53,339 nucleotides of DNA from Rhodovulum sp. P5 (GTDB lineage Bacteria > Pseudomonadota > Alphaproteobacteria > Rhodobacterales > Rhodobacteraceae): NCBI RefSeq assembly GCF_002079305.1, contig NZ_CP015042.1, positions 1 to 53,339 of the forward strand. Reading direction: 5' to 3'. Shown piece by piece: positions 26,852-35,267 of the stretch. The notes beneath the pieces are model-generated. The model saw only the letters and a list, made by a program, of their open reading frames with translations. It was not told the origin of the DNA and made no database searches. The first letter of the stretch is position 1, and the number at the start of each line of letters is the position of its first letter. The position numbers were made by a program, and so were the translations under genes.

Positions 26852-27988
26852 ATGAGACTACTTCATACGGCAGATCTGCACCTGGGGCGGCAGTTCATGG
26901 GGTTGAGCCTCGAGGAGGATCATGAGGTTATCCTGGGTCAGATCCTTGAAGCGCTTGTGGTCGAACGAGCCGATGTTCTTGTCATCGCGGGGGACGTTTT
27001 TGACCGTGCCTCTCCGCCCAATTCATCGATCCGGCAGTTCAATCGCTTCCTCAAGCGTGTAGCAGAGGAGACCGAAGCCGCTGTGGTGATGATCTCTGGA
27101 AACCACGATTCTGGCGACAGGATCGAGGCTATGTCTGTCTTTTCCACCGCGTCTCGTGTGCTGGTGCGGGGGATTGCCGATGCGGTGGAAGCGCCGCTGG
27201 TGCTGCGTGACGCGCAGGGCGAGGTCGCCTTTTCCGCACTGCCCTTTTCCTATGAATACGCCGCACGCGAGGTGTTCAGGGATGAAAGCATTAATGCGCC
27301 GGCGGAGGTAGTTGCCGCCCAGATCGCTGCGGCAAGGAGGCAGGTGCCTGATGGAGCGCGTTGGGTCGTCGTGGCCCATGCTTTCGTCGCGGGGGGTGCG
27401 GTCGGCGAGACCGAGCGCGCCCTGACGCGAGTCGGAGGCATAGAAACTGTTCCCTCCGATGTCTTCGATGGGGCGGACTATGTTGCACTGGGGCATTTGC
27501 ACAAGCCGCAGGAAGTGAGCGCTAGCCATATTCGGTACTCCGGCGCACCGCTTGCTTTCGGTTTCGACGAGGCGGGAAACGAAAAATCCATGACCGTCGT
27601 CGATCTGAAAGCTGAAGGGGTCGAGATCCGCATCGTACCGTTCCGACCGATCCGGCAGGTTCGCTCGCTTACCGGGGCATTCTCGGATCTCCTGGAAGGA
27701 ACGCCGTCTGACGATTTCATCCAGGCTATCCTGACGGATGAAAACCCTCTGATCGATCCGATGAAACGGTTACGCGCGACCTATCCCAATGCTTGCCATC
27801 TGGCCTATGCCCGGCAGGAGCGCGCTGCGGAGACCAAGGCGCTCGGCAGCGGGCGGGCCGCGGTCACGCCGATCGAGATGATTGGCGACTTCGTGAAGGT
27901 TGTGCGCGGCCGGGAACCAAACGCCACCGAAGTCGCGATCGTCGCGGAAAAGCTCCACGCGGTAACCTCCGGGGAGGAGCAGACATGA
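26852..27988 (+). CDS. sbcD: SbcD-type nuclease subunit (Mre11-like)
   Basis: A 378-residue calcineurin-like phosphodiesterase. All Mre11/SbcD motifs are visible: HTADLHLGR (residues 5-13), IAGDVFDRA, ISGNHDSG, VVAHAF and ALGHLHKPQ. The C-terminal SbcD capping region follows. With SbcC it forms an ATP-dependent double-strand exonuclease and hairpin endonuclease that processes blocked DNA ends and palindromes. Its stop overlaps the sbcC start in ATGA, giving tight coupling. SbcCD is usually chromosomal; this copy sits on a repABC replicon next to a WYL/WGR operon, which points to an accessory, perhaps defensive, role. Transcription probably starts in the short divergent spacer. Confidence 0.92.
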   Translation: MRLLHTADLHLGRQFMGLSLEEDHEVILGQILEALVVERADVLVIAGDVFDRASPPNSSIRQFNRFLKRVAEETEAAVVMISGNHDSGDRIEAMSVFSTASRVLVRGIADAVEAPLVLRDAQGEVAFSALPFSYEYAAREVFRDESINAPAEVVAAQIAAARRQVPDGARWVVVAHAFVAGGAVGETERALTRVGGIETVPSDVFDGADYVALGHLHKPQEVSASHIRYSGAPLAFGFDEAGNEKSMTVVDLKAEGVEIRIVPFRPIRQVRSLTGAFSDLLEGTPSDDFIQAILTDENPLIDPMKRLRATYPNACHLAYARQERAAETKALGSGRAAVTPIEMIGDFVKVVRGREPNATEVAIVAEKLHAVTSGEEQT

Positions 27989-30900
27989 GACCCATTCGCC
28001 TATCGCTTCAAGCCTTCGGGCCATTTGCGACAACCGAGGTAGTCGATTTCCGGTCCGCGCTGGAGACGGGTCTGTTTGGAATTTATGGTCAGACCGGCGC
28101 GGGAAAGTCGACGCTGTTTTCGGCGATGTCCTTTGCGCTCTTCGGGGCGCCGACCAAGACTGATCAGGAACCACGTTCACTACGCTCGGATCACGCCGCG
28201 GCGGATCTACCTACCGAAGTCGAATTTGTCTTTGAGCTGGGCGCCAAGACCTACCTGATCCGTCGTCGTCCGGTGCAGGAACGTCCGAAGGCCCGCGGTG
28301 AAGGGACCACTGAGGACGCGGCGGAAGCCTCGTTGTTCGACGTCACCGGGATTCCGGTGGACACTCTTGGTCCGAGTCAATCTGGCAGTGTCATTGCGGA
28401 AAAGAAGGTCTCGCTAGTAGGGCAGCAGGTCGAGGCGCTGCTTGGGTACGGGGCAGATCAGTTTCGACAGATCGTGCTCTTGCCGCAAGGTAAGTTCGAG
28501 ACGTTCCTAGCCGCAAAAACGGATGCGCGGGTCGAGATATTGCGGGATCTCTTCGACGTGAAGATCTATCGCGATCTCGCCGCACGGCTGAAGGAAGAAG
28601 CCTCAGAGGCAGAACGATCGTTGCGCGACCAGCGCGCTCTCTACGTGGCTCGACTTGAGGAACGTGGTTTTGAGAGCGCCGAAGCGCTGGAACTCGGAAT
28701 TGCCACAGCCGAAGCCAAAGTCGAAGAAAAGCAAGGCATTCAGCGCGGCGCGGAGATGGCCAACGAAGCCGCGCGCAAAGCTCTGACCGAAGGCGAGCAA
28801 GTCGAAAAGGCATTTTCTGCTGTCGACACGGCACAGCAGGCATTCGATGATCTAGAAAAGAAAACGGGCGAGGTCGAAGAACTGGCCAAGCGGATTGAGG
28901 CTGTCCGGAATGCCTTGCAGGTCCGTGATCTTGAGACGGCTTGGCGCGATGCAGAGCAGGAAAGCCGGAATGCGGTGGAGGCTGTCACGAAGGCCGAGGC
29001 GGAACTCAACATCGCCGCCGGCGCGCAGGAGGTAGCGGAAAAGAAACTTGTTGAGGTAAAGTCGGGCGAGGAGCGGCGGCAGAAAGTTCAGGCTGACCTG
29101 ACAAGGTTGGAGGCGATCGAGGACCAGGTCGGGCAGGCAGCGGATCTTAGAAGCGCGTTTGACGACGCCGCGAAGGACGAAGGTTCGGCGAAGAAGGCTC
29201 TGACCGAGGCCATAGATGCCCGAGAGAAGCTCAAGTCTCAGCGCGATGCGACCGATCTGGCACTTGATCAAGCGCGAAAGACCGAAACGGTGCGAAGCCA
29301 GCTGACCGGTGAGTTGGCCGAGGTCAACCGAGAAAGAGTCAAGGCAGCGGCGCATGTTAAGGCGCAAGAGGCTGTCGCGGATGCTCAACGAAATGTTGAA
29401 GCGGCATCGAACGAACTGGCGACAAGAACCGACGCGGCGCAAGCCGCTGATGCGGCATTGGTAGATGCCGAGGCACGGCTTTCGCGCACGCAAGCGATCA
29501 TTCTGGCCGAAAAGTTGACCGAAGGAGCGCCCTGCCCTGTCTGTGGCTCCCATGATCATCCTGCGCCTGCCCATGGTGCGCCCGCACAATCTGGTTTGAC
29601 CGAAGCGTTTCGGAGTGCGCAGGTTCAGGCGAGAACTGCCTCCGAAGCCAGAGTTCGGGCCGAAAGCGAACTCGGCAATTTTCGAATGCGGCTCGACGAA
29701 AAGAAGCGGGCGCTCGAGGAACAGGAACGTCCTGAGCGCACGTTGGCGGAACTCGAAGTTGAAATCGCACGGCTTGAAGGCGACGTCGCCGCGCTTGGAG
29801 AAGCGGTCGATTTAGACGCGATGGCGGAGCAGTTGGCCCAACTCAAGCTGAAACTGACTGAGGCTGAAGCTGCCGAGGCTACGGCGCGCACCGCTGCGGG
29901 AAAGGCCGAGACCGATCTTGCCGGCGCGCGCGCCAAGCTGGACACAGTGATCGAGGCCCTGCCGGAAGGTCTGCGCACGCCCGAGGCGGTTGTCGCTCGA
30001 CGGGAGGCTTTACAGAGAGAGCAAAGGCAATTGTCCGAGGCGCTGGAAGTGGCGACGCAACAGGACCGAGCCGCCAGTGAAATGCTCACCCGTGCGCAAG
30101 AGCAGCTTGAAGCAGCAAAGCGGGCTCGCGACGCGCAGCAACAGCGCGTGAAAAAGGCGCAAGATGATTTTGGTGCTCGGCTTGCCGAGGTCGGGCTGGA
30201 CAAAGCGGGATATGATGCTTGCAAGGCGCATTTCCCGACCCTCGATGCCGACCAGAAGACGGTATCCGATCATCGTGTGGGCCTGATCTCGGCTCGCACG
30301 ACATTGCAGAACGCCACAGCCGCTTGTGCAGATCGTGAACGCCCGGATCTTGCCCCGCTTCAGCTGGCGTTGGCAGACGCCACCCAGACCGTGAACGCGG
30401 CCAATGCTGCACTCGCCACAGCGAAAACGGATGTATTGTCACTGACCAAATTCAAGGAATCGCTTGCGGCGGCGCTGGCCGAAACCGAGCGGCTTGAAAC
30501 CGAGACCGGTCCGCTCCGGGGGCTGGCCGATCTGGCTAACGGCAAGAACGATTTCAAGATGACACTCGAGACCTTCGCGATCGGTGCAATGTTCGACCAG
30601 GTTCTCGAGGCGGCGAATATGAGGCTCGACCCTATGACACGTGGGCGCTACCGGCTGACGCGCGGGCTCGAGGCATCTGGCGGTCGCGGCAAGCGTGGGC
30701 TCGAAATCGAGGTCTTCGACATCAACACCGGTAAGGCGCGCCCGACAGCCACGCTGTCAGGCGGCGAGACCTTTATCGCGGCTCTGGCCCTCGCGCTTGG
30801 GCTAGCTGATGTGGTCGAGAGCCTTTCGGGCAAGATCCGGATGGACACAATTTTTATCGATGAAGGCTTCGGGAGCCTCGACACCGAGAACGGCGCGGGC

Positions 30901-31065
30901 ACGTTGGATCAGGTGATCCAAGTTCTTGCTGCGCTGACAGAGGGCAGCCGGGCCGTCGGCCTGATCTCGCACGTCGGGCTGGTGCAGGAGGCTATTCCAC
31001 AAGGCTTTTACGTGCGCTCGACCCCAAGCGGCAGCCGGGTCGAGGAAAGAACGGGTATGGGATGA
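27985..31065 (+). CDS. sbcC: SbcC-type SMC-like ATPase (Rad50-like)
   Basis: A 1026-residue protein with Walker A GQTGAGKST (residues 35-43), long coiled coils rich in Ala/Glu/Lys, a central zinc hook CPVCG at ~517-521, the ABC signature TLSGGETF at ~922-929, and Walker B TIFIDEGFGSLD near 960. The length matches normal SbcC (about 1050). A longer in-frame start at 27793 lies inside sbcD and is rejected because the ATGA overlap at 27985 gives the standard N-terminus MRPIRLSLQAFGPF. It partners SbcD. The 3' end overlaps the next small gene in ATGA, so the operon has three genes rather than the common two. Confidence 0.93.
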   Translation: MRPIRLSLQAFGPFATTEVVDFRSALETGLFGIYGQTGAGKSTLFSAMSFALFGAPTKTDQEPRSLRSDHAAADLPTEVEFVFELGAKTYLIRRRPVQERPKARGEGTTEDAAEASLFDVTGIPVDTLGPSQSGSVIAEKKVSLVGQQVEALLGYGADQFRQIVLLPQGKFETFLAAKTDARVEILRDLFDVKIYRDLAARLKEEASEAERSLRDQRALYVARLEERGFESAEALELGIATAEAKVEEKQGIQRGAEMANEAARKALTEGEQVEKAFSAVDTAQQAFDDLEKKTGEVEELAKRIEAVRNALQVRDLETAWRDAEQESRNAVEAVTKAEAELNIAAGAQEVAEKKLVEVKSGEERRQKVQADLTRLEAIEDQVGQAADLRSAFDDAAKDEGSAKKALTEAIDAREKLKSQRDATDLALDQARKTETVRSQLTGELAEVNRERVKAAAHVKAQEAVADAQRNVEAASNELATRTDAAQAADAALVDAEARLSRTQAIILAEKLTEGAPCPVCGSHDHPAPAHGAPAQSGLTEAFRSAQVQARTASEARVRAESELGNFRMRLDEKKRALEEQERPERTLAELEVEIARLEGDVAALGEAVDLDAMAEQLAQLKLKLTEAEAAEATARTAAGKAETDLAGARAKLDTVIEALPEGLRTPEAVVARREALQREQRQLSEALEVATQQDRAASEMLTRAQEQLEAAKRARDAQQQRVKKAQDDFGARLAEVGLDKAGYDACKAHFPTLDADQKTVSDHRVGLISARTTLQNATAACADRERPDLAPLQLALADATQTVNAANAALATAKTDVLSLTKFKESLAAALAETERLETETGPLRGLADLANGKNDFKMTLETFAIGAMFDQVLEAANMRLDPMTRGRYRLTRGLEASGGRGKRGLEIEVFDINTGKARPTATLSGGETFIAALALALGLADVVESLSGKIRMDTIFIDEGFGSLDTENGAGTLDQVIQVLAALTEGSRAVGLISHVGLVQEAIPQGFYVRSTPSGSRVEERTGMG

Positions 31066-31367
31066 CGGACCGCTGGTATTACCGGAAGGCACACACCCGC
31101 CGTCTGTCGTCAGGGCGCACGGTATCCGTCCGCGGCGGTTGGGCAGTTCGGGGCGATGGTGAAAGCAAGAGGGGCGCATCGTTCAGACGGACTTGTCCGA
31201 TATGTGGGGCGCTGATCGTAAGCGTGGGCATGCCCAGAGGAGGGTGGGTCCATTTTGAGGGCGGCAAAGGCCTGACACGAATTAAGCACCCTTGTCTGCA
31301 TCTTGGCGAGGGTCTGAGCAGGCGGCGCGACGAGGAAACACCGGATCTTTTCGAAAGGCTGCCATAG
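31062..31367 (+). CDS. Small putative zinc protein co-translated with sbcC
   Basis: A 101-residue protein whose ATG overlaps the sbcC stop (ATGA). It has CPIC at residues 45-48 and HPCLH at 76-80, a possible Cys2-Cys/His zinc site, in a basic beta-rich protein (starting TDRWYYRKAHTRRL, then MPRGGWVHFEGG). I do not recognise a named family. Strict coupling to sbcC suggests that it works with, or is regulated in proportion to, the SbcCD complex. An accessory subunit, inhibitor or specificity factor are all possible; none is shown by the sequence. Confidence 0.75.
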   Translation: MTDRWYYRKAHTRRLSSGRTVSVRGGWAVRGDGESKRGASFRRTCPICGALIVSVGMPRGGWVHFEGGKGLTRIKHPCLHLGEGLSRRRDEETPDLFERLP

Positions 31368-31523
31368 CTCGTTGCCGGATCACACAGAGCGATTTTGACC
31401 AAGACACCTAGGTCGATATGCAAACCACCCTTTGGCGACATCGATGAACGTAAGCATTGGCGGTGGGCGCTCCTGCCTCAATGAACCGAGAATGTCCCCG
31501 TCGCTGGATCTGATCACAACGGT

Positions 31524-32591
31524 CTAGTCCTTGATCCGCCACATTCTGAATCGTCCTTGTTGCGTCACTTCTCGGATCAGGCCTCGCTCTTCCATCCATG
31601 CGAGGTTCCTTTGAACAGCCGCGCGACTTGCGCCTGTTAGGGCCTCCGCCATCGGGGCCGACACCAAAGGCCACTCTGTCAACACAGACCGAAGAGCGGC
31701 CGGAGTTCTGCCCGAAAGCTGAGACATGGCTCCTTCCGCCCGAACACTCCATGTTTGGGTACCATCTAGATGACGCATCGCCGTTAGAATTGCGCTGTTC
31801 ATCCCATACAACCAGCGTGCCAAGCGTTCGGTTGGCAAACCCGAGACACGCAGCCCCCCTGCCCCGCCCATAGCCAGCGGCGCGAAGACGGCGCCGCTTC
31901 CGTCGCAGGCCGCGATCCTGGACGCGGTGACGGCGGCTTCGATCTGGTCGCCGTGCTGTCCGAGTCCCGCCAGACTCCAGAGATGAAAGCCCATGCAAGC
32001 TCGGGTGATTGGGTGGAACTCGGCTGCGGCTGTCATTACTTCCAGCCATCCGCCCGCACGATCTTCGAAACGCTCAGCGCTGTCTTCAATGTTCTCGGGA
32101 TCGCGGCGATCCAGGAAGGCGGCTAAGTCAGCCTTCGGTCCGGGACCGCCTGTCAGGCGCCGAACAGCCCATCCAACTCTTGCAAGGGCATTTGGGTCAT
32201 CCTGTGCGCCCGAGAGCCGCATCGATATCCAGAGCGCCAGACGATCAGAACTCACCCGATCCCCTGCGAACCAGCTGAGGTTCGCTGCCTCGATCAAAGC
32301 GAGGCGATGCCGCCAGCCTTCCGGGCCGCGCAGCAGCCGGTCATCCAGAGCACCCAGACGTCCAGAGACCCGTGCCAGTCGCGCAGCGTGAACGCTTTCT
32401 GCCTTTGCCCAGTCTTCGATGACAGCAGTGTCGGGCGGTTCCGCACGTGGCCCAGGAGGCAAATCATCCGGTTCTTCCTCGAGTGGTCCCGGCAGAAACC
32501 AGAGATCCTCTTCGTGAGTCTCTTCATCCTCCTCGATGGTGATGAGGGGGTCATCGAAATCATCAGTCAAAGCGGATGCTTGAGGTTTCAT
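31524..32591 (-). CDS. DUF1612-like / helix-turn-helix protein
   Basis: A 355-residue protein. The first ~65 residues are acidic and low complexity. Residues ~75-150 (SGRLGALDDRLLRGPEGWRH, then ANLSWFAGDRVSSDRLALW) resemble the DUF1612 domain of the RHE_PE00001-type proteins often found near repABC genes. The last ~60 residues form a winged helix (SAPMAEALTGASRAAVQRNL, ending GRFRMWRI). The middle is Ala/Gly-rich. The start codon is flanked directly by a 9-bp inverted repeat (32593-32618), consistent with autoregulation. It is divergent from the serine recombinase at 32818. Function is not established; a DNA-binding regulator is the best guess. Confidence 0.65.
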   Translation of the reverse strand: MKPQASALTDDFDDPLITIEEDEETHEEDLWFLPGPLEEEPDDLPPGPRAEPPDTAVIEDWAKAESVHAARLARVSGRLGALDDRLLRGPEGWRHRLALIEAANLSWFAGDRVSSDRLALWISMRLSGAQDDPNALARVGWAVRRLTGGPGPKADLAAFLDRRDPENIEDSAERFEDRAGGWLEVMTAAAEFHPITRACMGFHLWSLAGLGQHGDQIEAAVTASRIAACDGSGAVFAPLAMGGAGGLRVSGLPTERLARWLYGMNSAILTAMRHLDGTQTWSVRAEGAMSQLSGRTPAALRSVLTEWPLVSAPMAEALTGASRAAVQRNLAWMEERGLIREVTQQGRFRMWRIKD

Positions 32592-32592
32592 A

Positions 32593-32618
32593 TGTGCAAA
32601 ATACTGTTCTTTTGCACA
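32593..32618. promoter_or_regulatory. Inverted-repeat operator at the DUF1612-like gene start
   Basis: TGTGCAAAA (32593-32601) / TTTTGCACA (32610-32618), perfect 9-bp arms with an 8-bp spacer, one base upstream of the start codon. The position suits a repressor site for the helix-turn-helix protein it precedes. Confidence 0.55.
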
Positions 32619-32763
32619 TTACCCAAGTGATTTTGTCGCGGTTGCCTTTGCTCTTTATATAGTATGCGCGCGCGATTGCCGGTGAAACCTCTCAGATCGC
32701 CCTCAGCACAAGGAAACCAAGGGTTTTTGGACGAGCACGACGAGCGAGCACCTACTTGCACTC

Positions 32764-32806
32764 GTTTACAATCGGTCGTTTAATTGCGCTATCTTAAATT
32801 GTAAAC
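32764..32806. promoter_or_regulatory. Inverted repeat upstream of the serine recombinase (res-like or operator)
   Basis: GTTTACAAT (32764-32772) / ATTGTAAAC (32798-32806), perfect 9-bp arms 25 bp apart, 11 bp before the recombinase ATG. The spacing resembles paired recombinase half-sites. Confidence 0.5.
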
Positions 32807-32817
32807 AGGCCGGTTTC

Positions 32818-33726
32818 ATGCCCTTGATAGGCTACGCCCGTGTTTCCACTGAGGATCAGACCCCCCTGCCCCAGTCGGAGGCCCTTCAATCTGCGGGATG
32901 TTCCGAGATTTTCGAAGAGCACGCCTCCGGCGGCAATCGCGCGCGGCCTGTGCTCGCCCGCGTGCTCGAACGGGTTCAGAGCGGCGACACGCTGGTCGTC
33001 GTGCGGATTGACCGGCTGGCGCGATCCTTGTCGCATCTGCTGGAGGTGATCGAGCGTCTGGAGGCCAAGGGCGCGTTTTTTCGCTCGCTCCAGGACCCGA
33101 TCGACACGGCATCGCCCCAGGGCAAGTTCACGTTGCAGGTTTTGGGCGCTGCGGCTGAGTTCGAACGTGCTCTGATCCGCGAGCGTACCAAGGCGGGTCT
33201 TGCCTCTGCGCGCGCCAAGGGTCGCGTTGGTGGCAATCCTGGGCTTCGCACCAAGGACCCTGAAGCGCTGCGCAAGGTGCGGCTGGCGCGACAGGACGGC
33301 TACATGGAGCGTTTGAACGAGACGGCACAAGATTGGGTGCCCCACGTGCGCCGGTTGCGACCCGACTTGGCTTGGGAGGACGTGCTGCGCATCATCAACG
33401 GCCCCTTGCCCGAGGCGCGTCGCTGGACCCAAAGCCGCCTGCTGCGCGCTGTGAAGGCCTATGTCCGCGACGGCTTCCTGCCTGCCGAGGTGCTGGCCCG
33501 CGCCGGGCGCCGCGAAACGGACGATCGCCTGCCCGCCATTATTGCTGGCATCAAGGGCGCAGATCCTGACATCACGCTTCAAGCGATCTGTGAACGGCTG
33601 GAATCTATGCGCGAACGCACGCCCCGTGGCCGAACGAGATGGCAGCCGTCTTCGGTGAAAATGCTGTTGGAGCGGGCGGAACGACTTGGCCTCATGCCGT
33701 ACGAATCGAGCCAAAATCAGATGTAG
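32818..33726 (+). CDS. Plasmid serine recombinase (resolvase/invertase family)
   Basis: A 302-residue serine recombinase. The catalytic domain (residues 1-140) has Ser10 in LIGYARVST, DTLVVVRIDRLARS, and the E-helix AEFERALIRERTKAGLASARAKGR. The C-terminal ~160 residues are longer than in classical ~190-residue resolvases and are helical and Arg-rich. They end in a likely helix-turn-helix region (WQPSSVKMLLERAERLG). It sits immediately before repABC, where such enzymes commonly act in multimer resolution. The inverted repeat at 32764-32806 is a candidate crossover or binding site. Its similarity to the two transposon resolvases in the window is limited to the catalytic core. Confidence 0.85.
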   Translation: MPLIGYARVSTEDQTPLPQSEALQSAGCSEIFEEHASGGNRARPVLARVLERVQSGDTLVVVRIDRLARSLSHLLEVIERLEAKGAFFRSLQDPIDTASPQGKFTLQVLGAAAEFERALIRERTKAGLASARAKGRVGGNPGLRTKDPEALRKVRLARQDGYMERLNETAQDWVPHVRRLRPDLAWEDVLRIINGPLPEARRWTQSRLLRAVKAYVRDGFLPAEVLARAGRRETDDRLPAIIAGIKGADPDITLQAICERLESMRERTPRGRTRWQPSSVKMLLERAERLGLMPYESSQNQM

Positions 33727-33901
33727 CTTCTGACCCGAATCCAAAAAATTTCACCGGGAGAAAACTCCGCAGGAGGCAGAAAGTGCCATTAGTTGCTTGG
33801 GGTTAGCTGCTAATGTGCCAACTCAACAGAGTGGCGGCTCGATTTGGTTAGATCTGCATTTAATATATATATATCAATGACTTGCTGAGTTTTTTACACG
33901 G

Positions 33902-33926
33902 CAACACCTATAGGTGTTGTGGATAA
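33902..33926. promoter_or_regulatory. 18-bp palindrome and DnaA box upstream of repA
   Basis: CAACACCTATAGGTGTTG (33902-33919) is a perfect palindrome. It runs into TGTGGATAA (33918-33926), the reverse complement of the consensus DnaA box TTATCCACA. The gene-free 341-bp stretch 33727-34067 also contains an AT tract (33858-33877). Together these look like the repABC upstream control region. Confidence 0.55.
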
Positions 33927-33980
33927 CTTTCACACTACATTTAGATTCTTCTTGCCGGACTCACTGGATCGTGGCATTCC

Positions 33981-34027
33981 CATTCTGACGGCAAAACGCG
34001 TCAGACACGCTGTACACCGTCAGAATG
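33981..34027. repeat. CATTCTGACGG inverted repeats in front of repA
   Basis: CATTCTGACGG (33981-33991) and its reverse complement CCGTCAGAATG (34017-34027) flank a further inverted CGTCAG copy (33999-34004). They lie 40-87 bp before the repA ATG, the usual place for RepA/RepB autoregulatory binding. Confidence 0.6.
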
Positions 34028-34067
34028 ACTAAGAGCCTCAACAGAGGCCGAGAGTGGGCGGCAGGAC

Positions 34068-35267
34068 ATGGATGATCGTAACATTGGATACACGCAAGGC
34101 ATAGGCTCTTCCGATATCGGAGCATTTGCCGACAATCTGGCTGAGTCTTTGGATCGCCAGATGAAGATCGCTTTCGAACCCGAAGAACGAAAGTCCCTAC
34201 GCCGCTTCAGTTCCACCGAAGTCGCCGGCCTCCTGCGCGTAAGCACATCTAACCTGCGCAACCGGCACAAGGACGGCAGCTTCCCGGAAGTGCATACAGA
34301 CAACCGCGGACACCGGTTCTACACAGCCCAAGAGATTGATGAGTTGCGCGATGTTCTTGGACGCACTGGAAAGAACGCAGAAAGCTACCGCCCAGGTCGA
34401 CGTGATGGCGATCGTCTCCAGGTGATATCCGTCGTCAATTTCAAAGGCGGTTCATCAAAGACTACTGCAACGATTCATCTTGCGCAAAGGTATGCCTTGC
34501 GCGGTTACCGCGTGCTGGTCCTAGACCTCGATCCGCAAGCAAGTTTGACCACGTTTTTCGGCTTTCGGCCCGAGCTTGAGTTCGCCGATGGCGGCACAAT
34601 CTATGATGCTTTGAGATATGAGGACCAAGTTACTCTCTCGAACGTCATCCAAAAGACCTATTTCCATAAGCTCGACATGGTGCCCGCCGGTTTGATGCTC
34701 TCTGAGTACGAAACCGAGACCGCAAACGCTCTCGCCCGTCGCGTACAGCCCATCTTTGCAGAGCGCCTCGCCTTGGCGCTTGAAGAGGTTGAGGCAAACT
34801 ACGACATCGTCCTGATCGACTGCCCGCCTCAGCTTGGGTTTCTAACCCTGACTGCGCTGGCAGCCTCGACGGGGCTTTTGGTTACCGTGGTACCTGGCAT
34901 GCTTGACATCGCATCCATGAGCCAATTCCTGAAGCTTGCTTCAGAAACGGTCAAGGCCGTGGAGGAAGCCATCGGTCGGCGTGTCACATGGGATTTTGTC
35001 AAGTTCCTGATTACCAGATATGAACCGTCGGACGGTCCGCAGACCCAAATGGCAGGCTACCTGAGATCAATTCTGGCAGGTCAGGTCATGACAGAGCCGA
35101 TGCTGAAGTCTACGGCGATCTCCGACGCGGGGATGACCCAGCAGACCGTCTACGAAGTCGATCCAAGCCAATTCATCAGAAAGACAATTGATCGCGCCCT
35201 GACCAGCGTGAATGGCGTTGGCGATGAGCTAGAGCAGACGATCCAAATGGCATGGGGGCGTCGCTGA
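34068..35267 (+). CDS. repA: Plasmid partition ATPase RepA (ParA family)
   Basis: A 399-residue RepA of the repABC type. The N-terminal ~110 residues contain a MerR-like DNA-binding stretch (FSSTEVAGLLRVSTSNLRNRHKDG). The deviant Walker A KGGSSKTT is at 126-133, Walker A' LDLDPQAS near 157, and Walker B DIVLIDCPPQLGF near 249. RepA drives plasmid segregation together with RepB and represses the operon. It is the first gene of a standard repABC operon, and its TGA overlaps the repB ATG by one base. The control region with palindromes and a DnaA box lies just upstream. No lesion is visible. Confidence 0.95.
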   Translation: MDDRNIGYTQGIGSSDIGAFADNLAESLDRQMKIAFEPEERKSLRRFSSTEVAGLLRVSTSNLRNRHKDGSFPEVHTDNRGHRFYTAQEIDELRDVLGRTGKNAESYRPGRRDGDRLQVISVVNFKGGSSKTTATIHLAQRYALRGYRVLVLDLDPQASLTTFFGFRPELEFADGGTIYDALRYEDQVTLSNVIQKTYFHKLDMVPAGLMLSEYETETANALARRVQPIFAERLALALEEVEANYDIVLIDCPPQLGFLTLTALAASTGLLVTVVPGMLDIASMSQFLKLASETVKAVEEAIGRRVTWDFVKFLITRYEPSDGPQTQMAGYLRSILAGQVMTEPMLKSTAISDAGMTQQTVYEVDPSQFIRKTIDRALTSVNGVGDELEQTIQMAWGRR

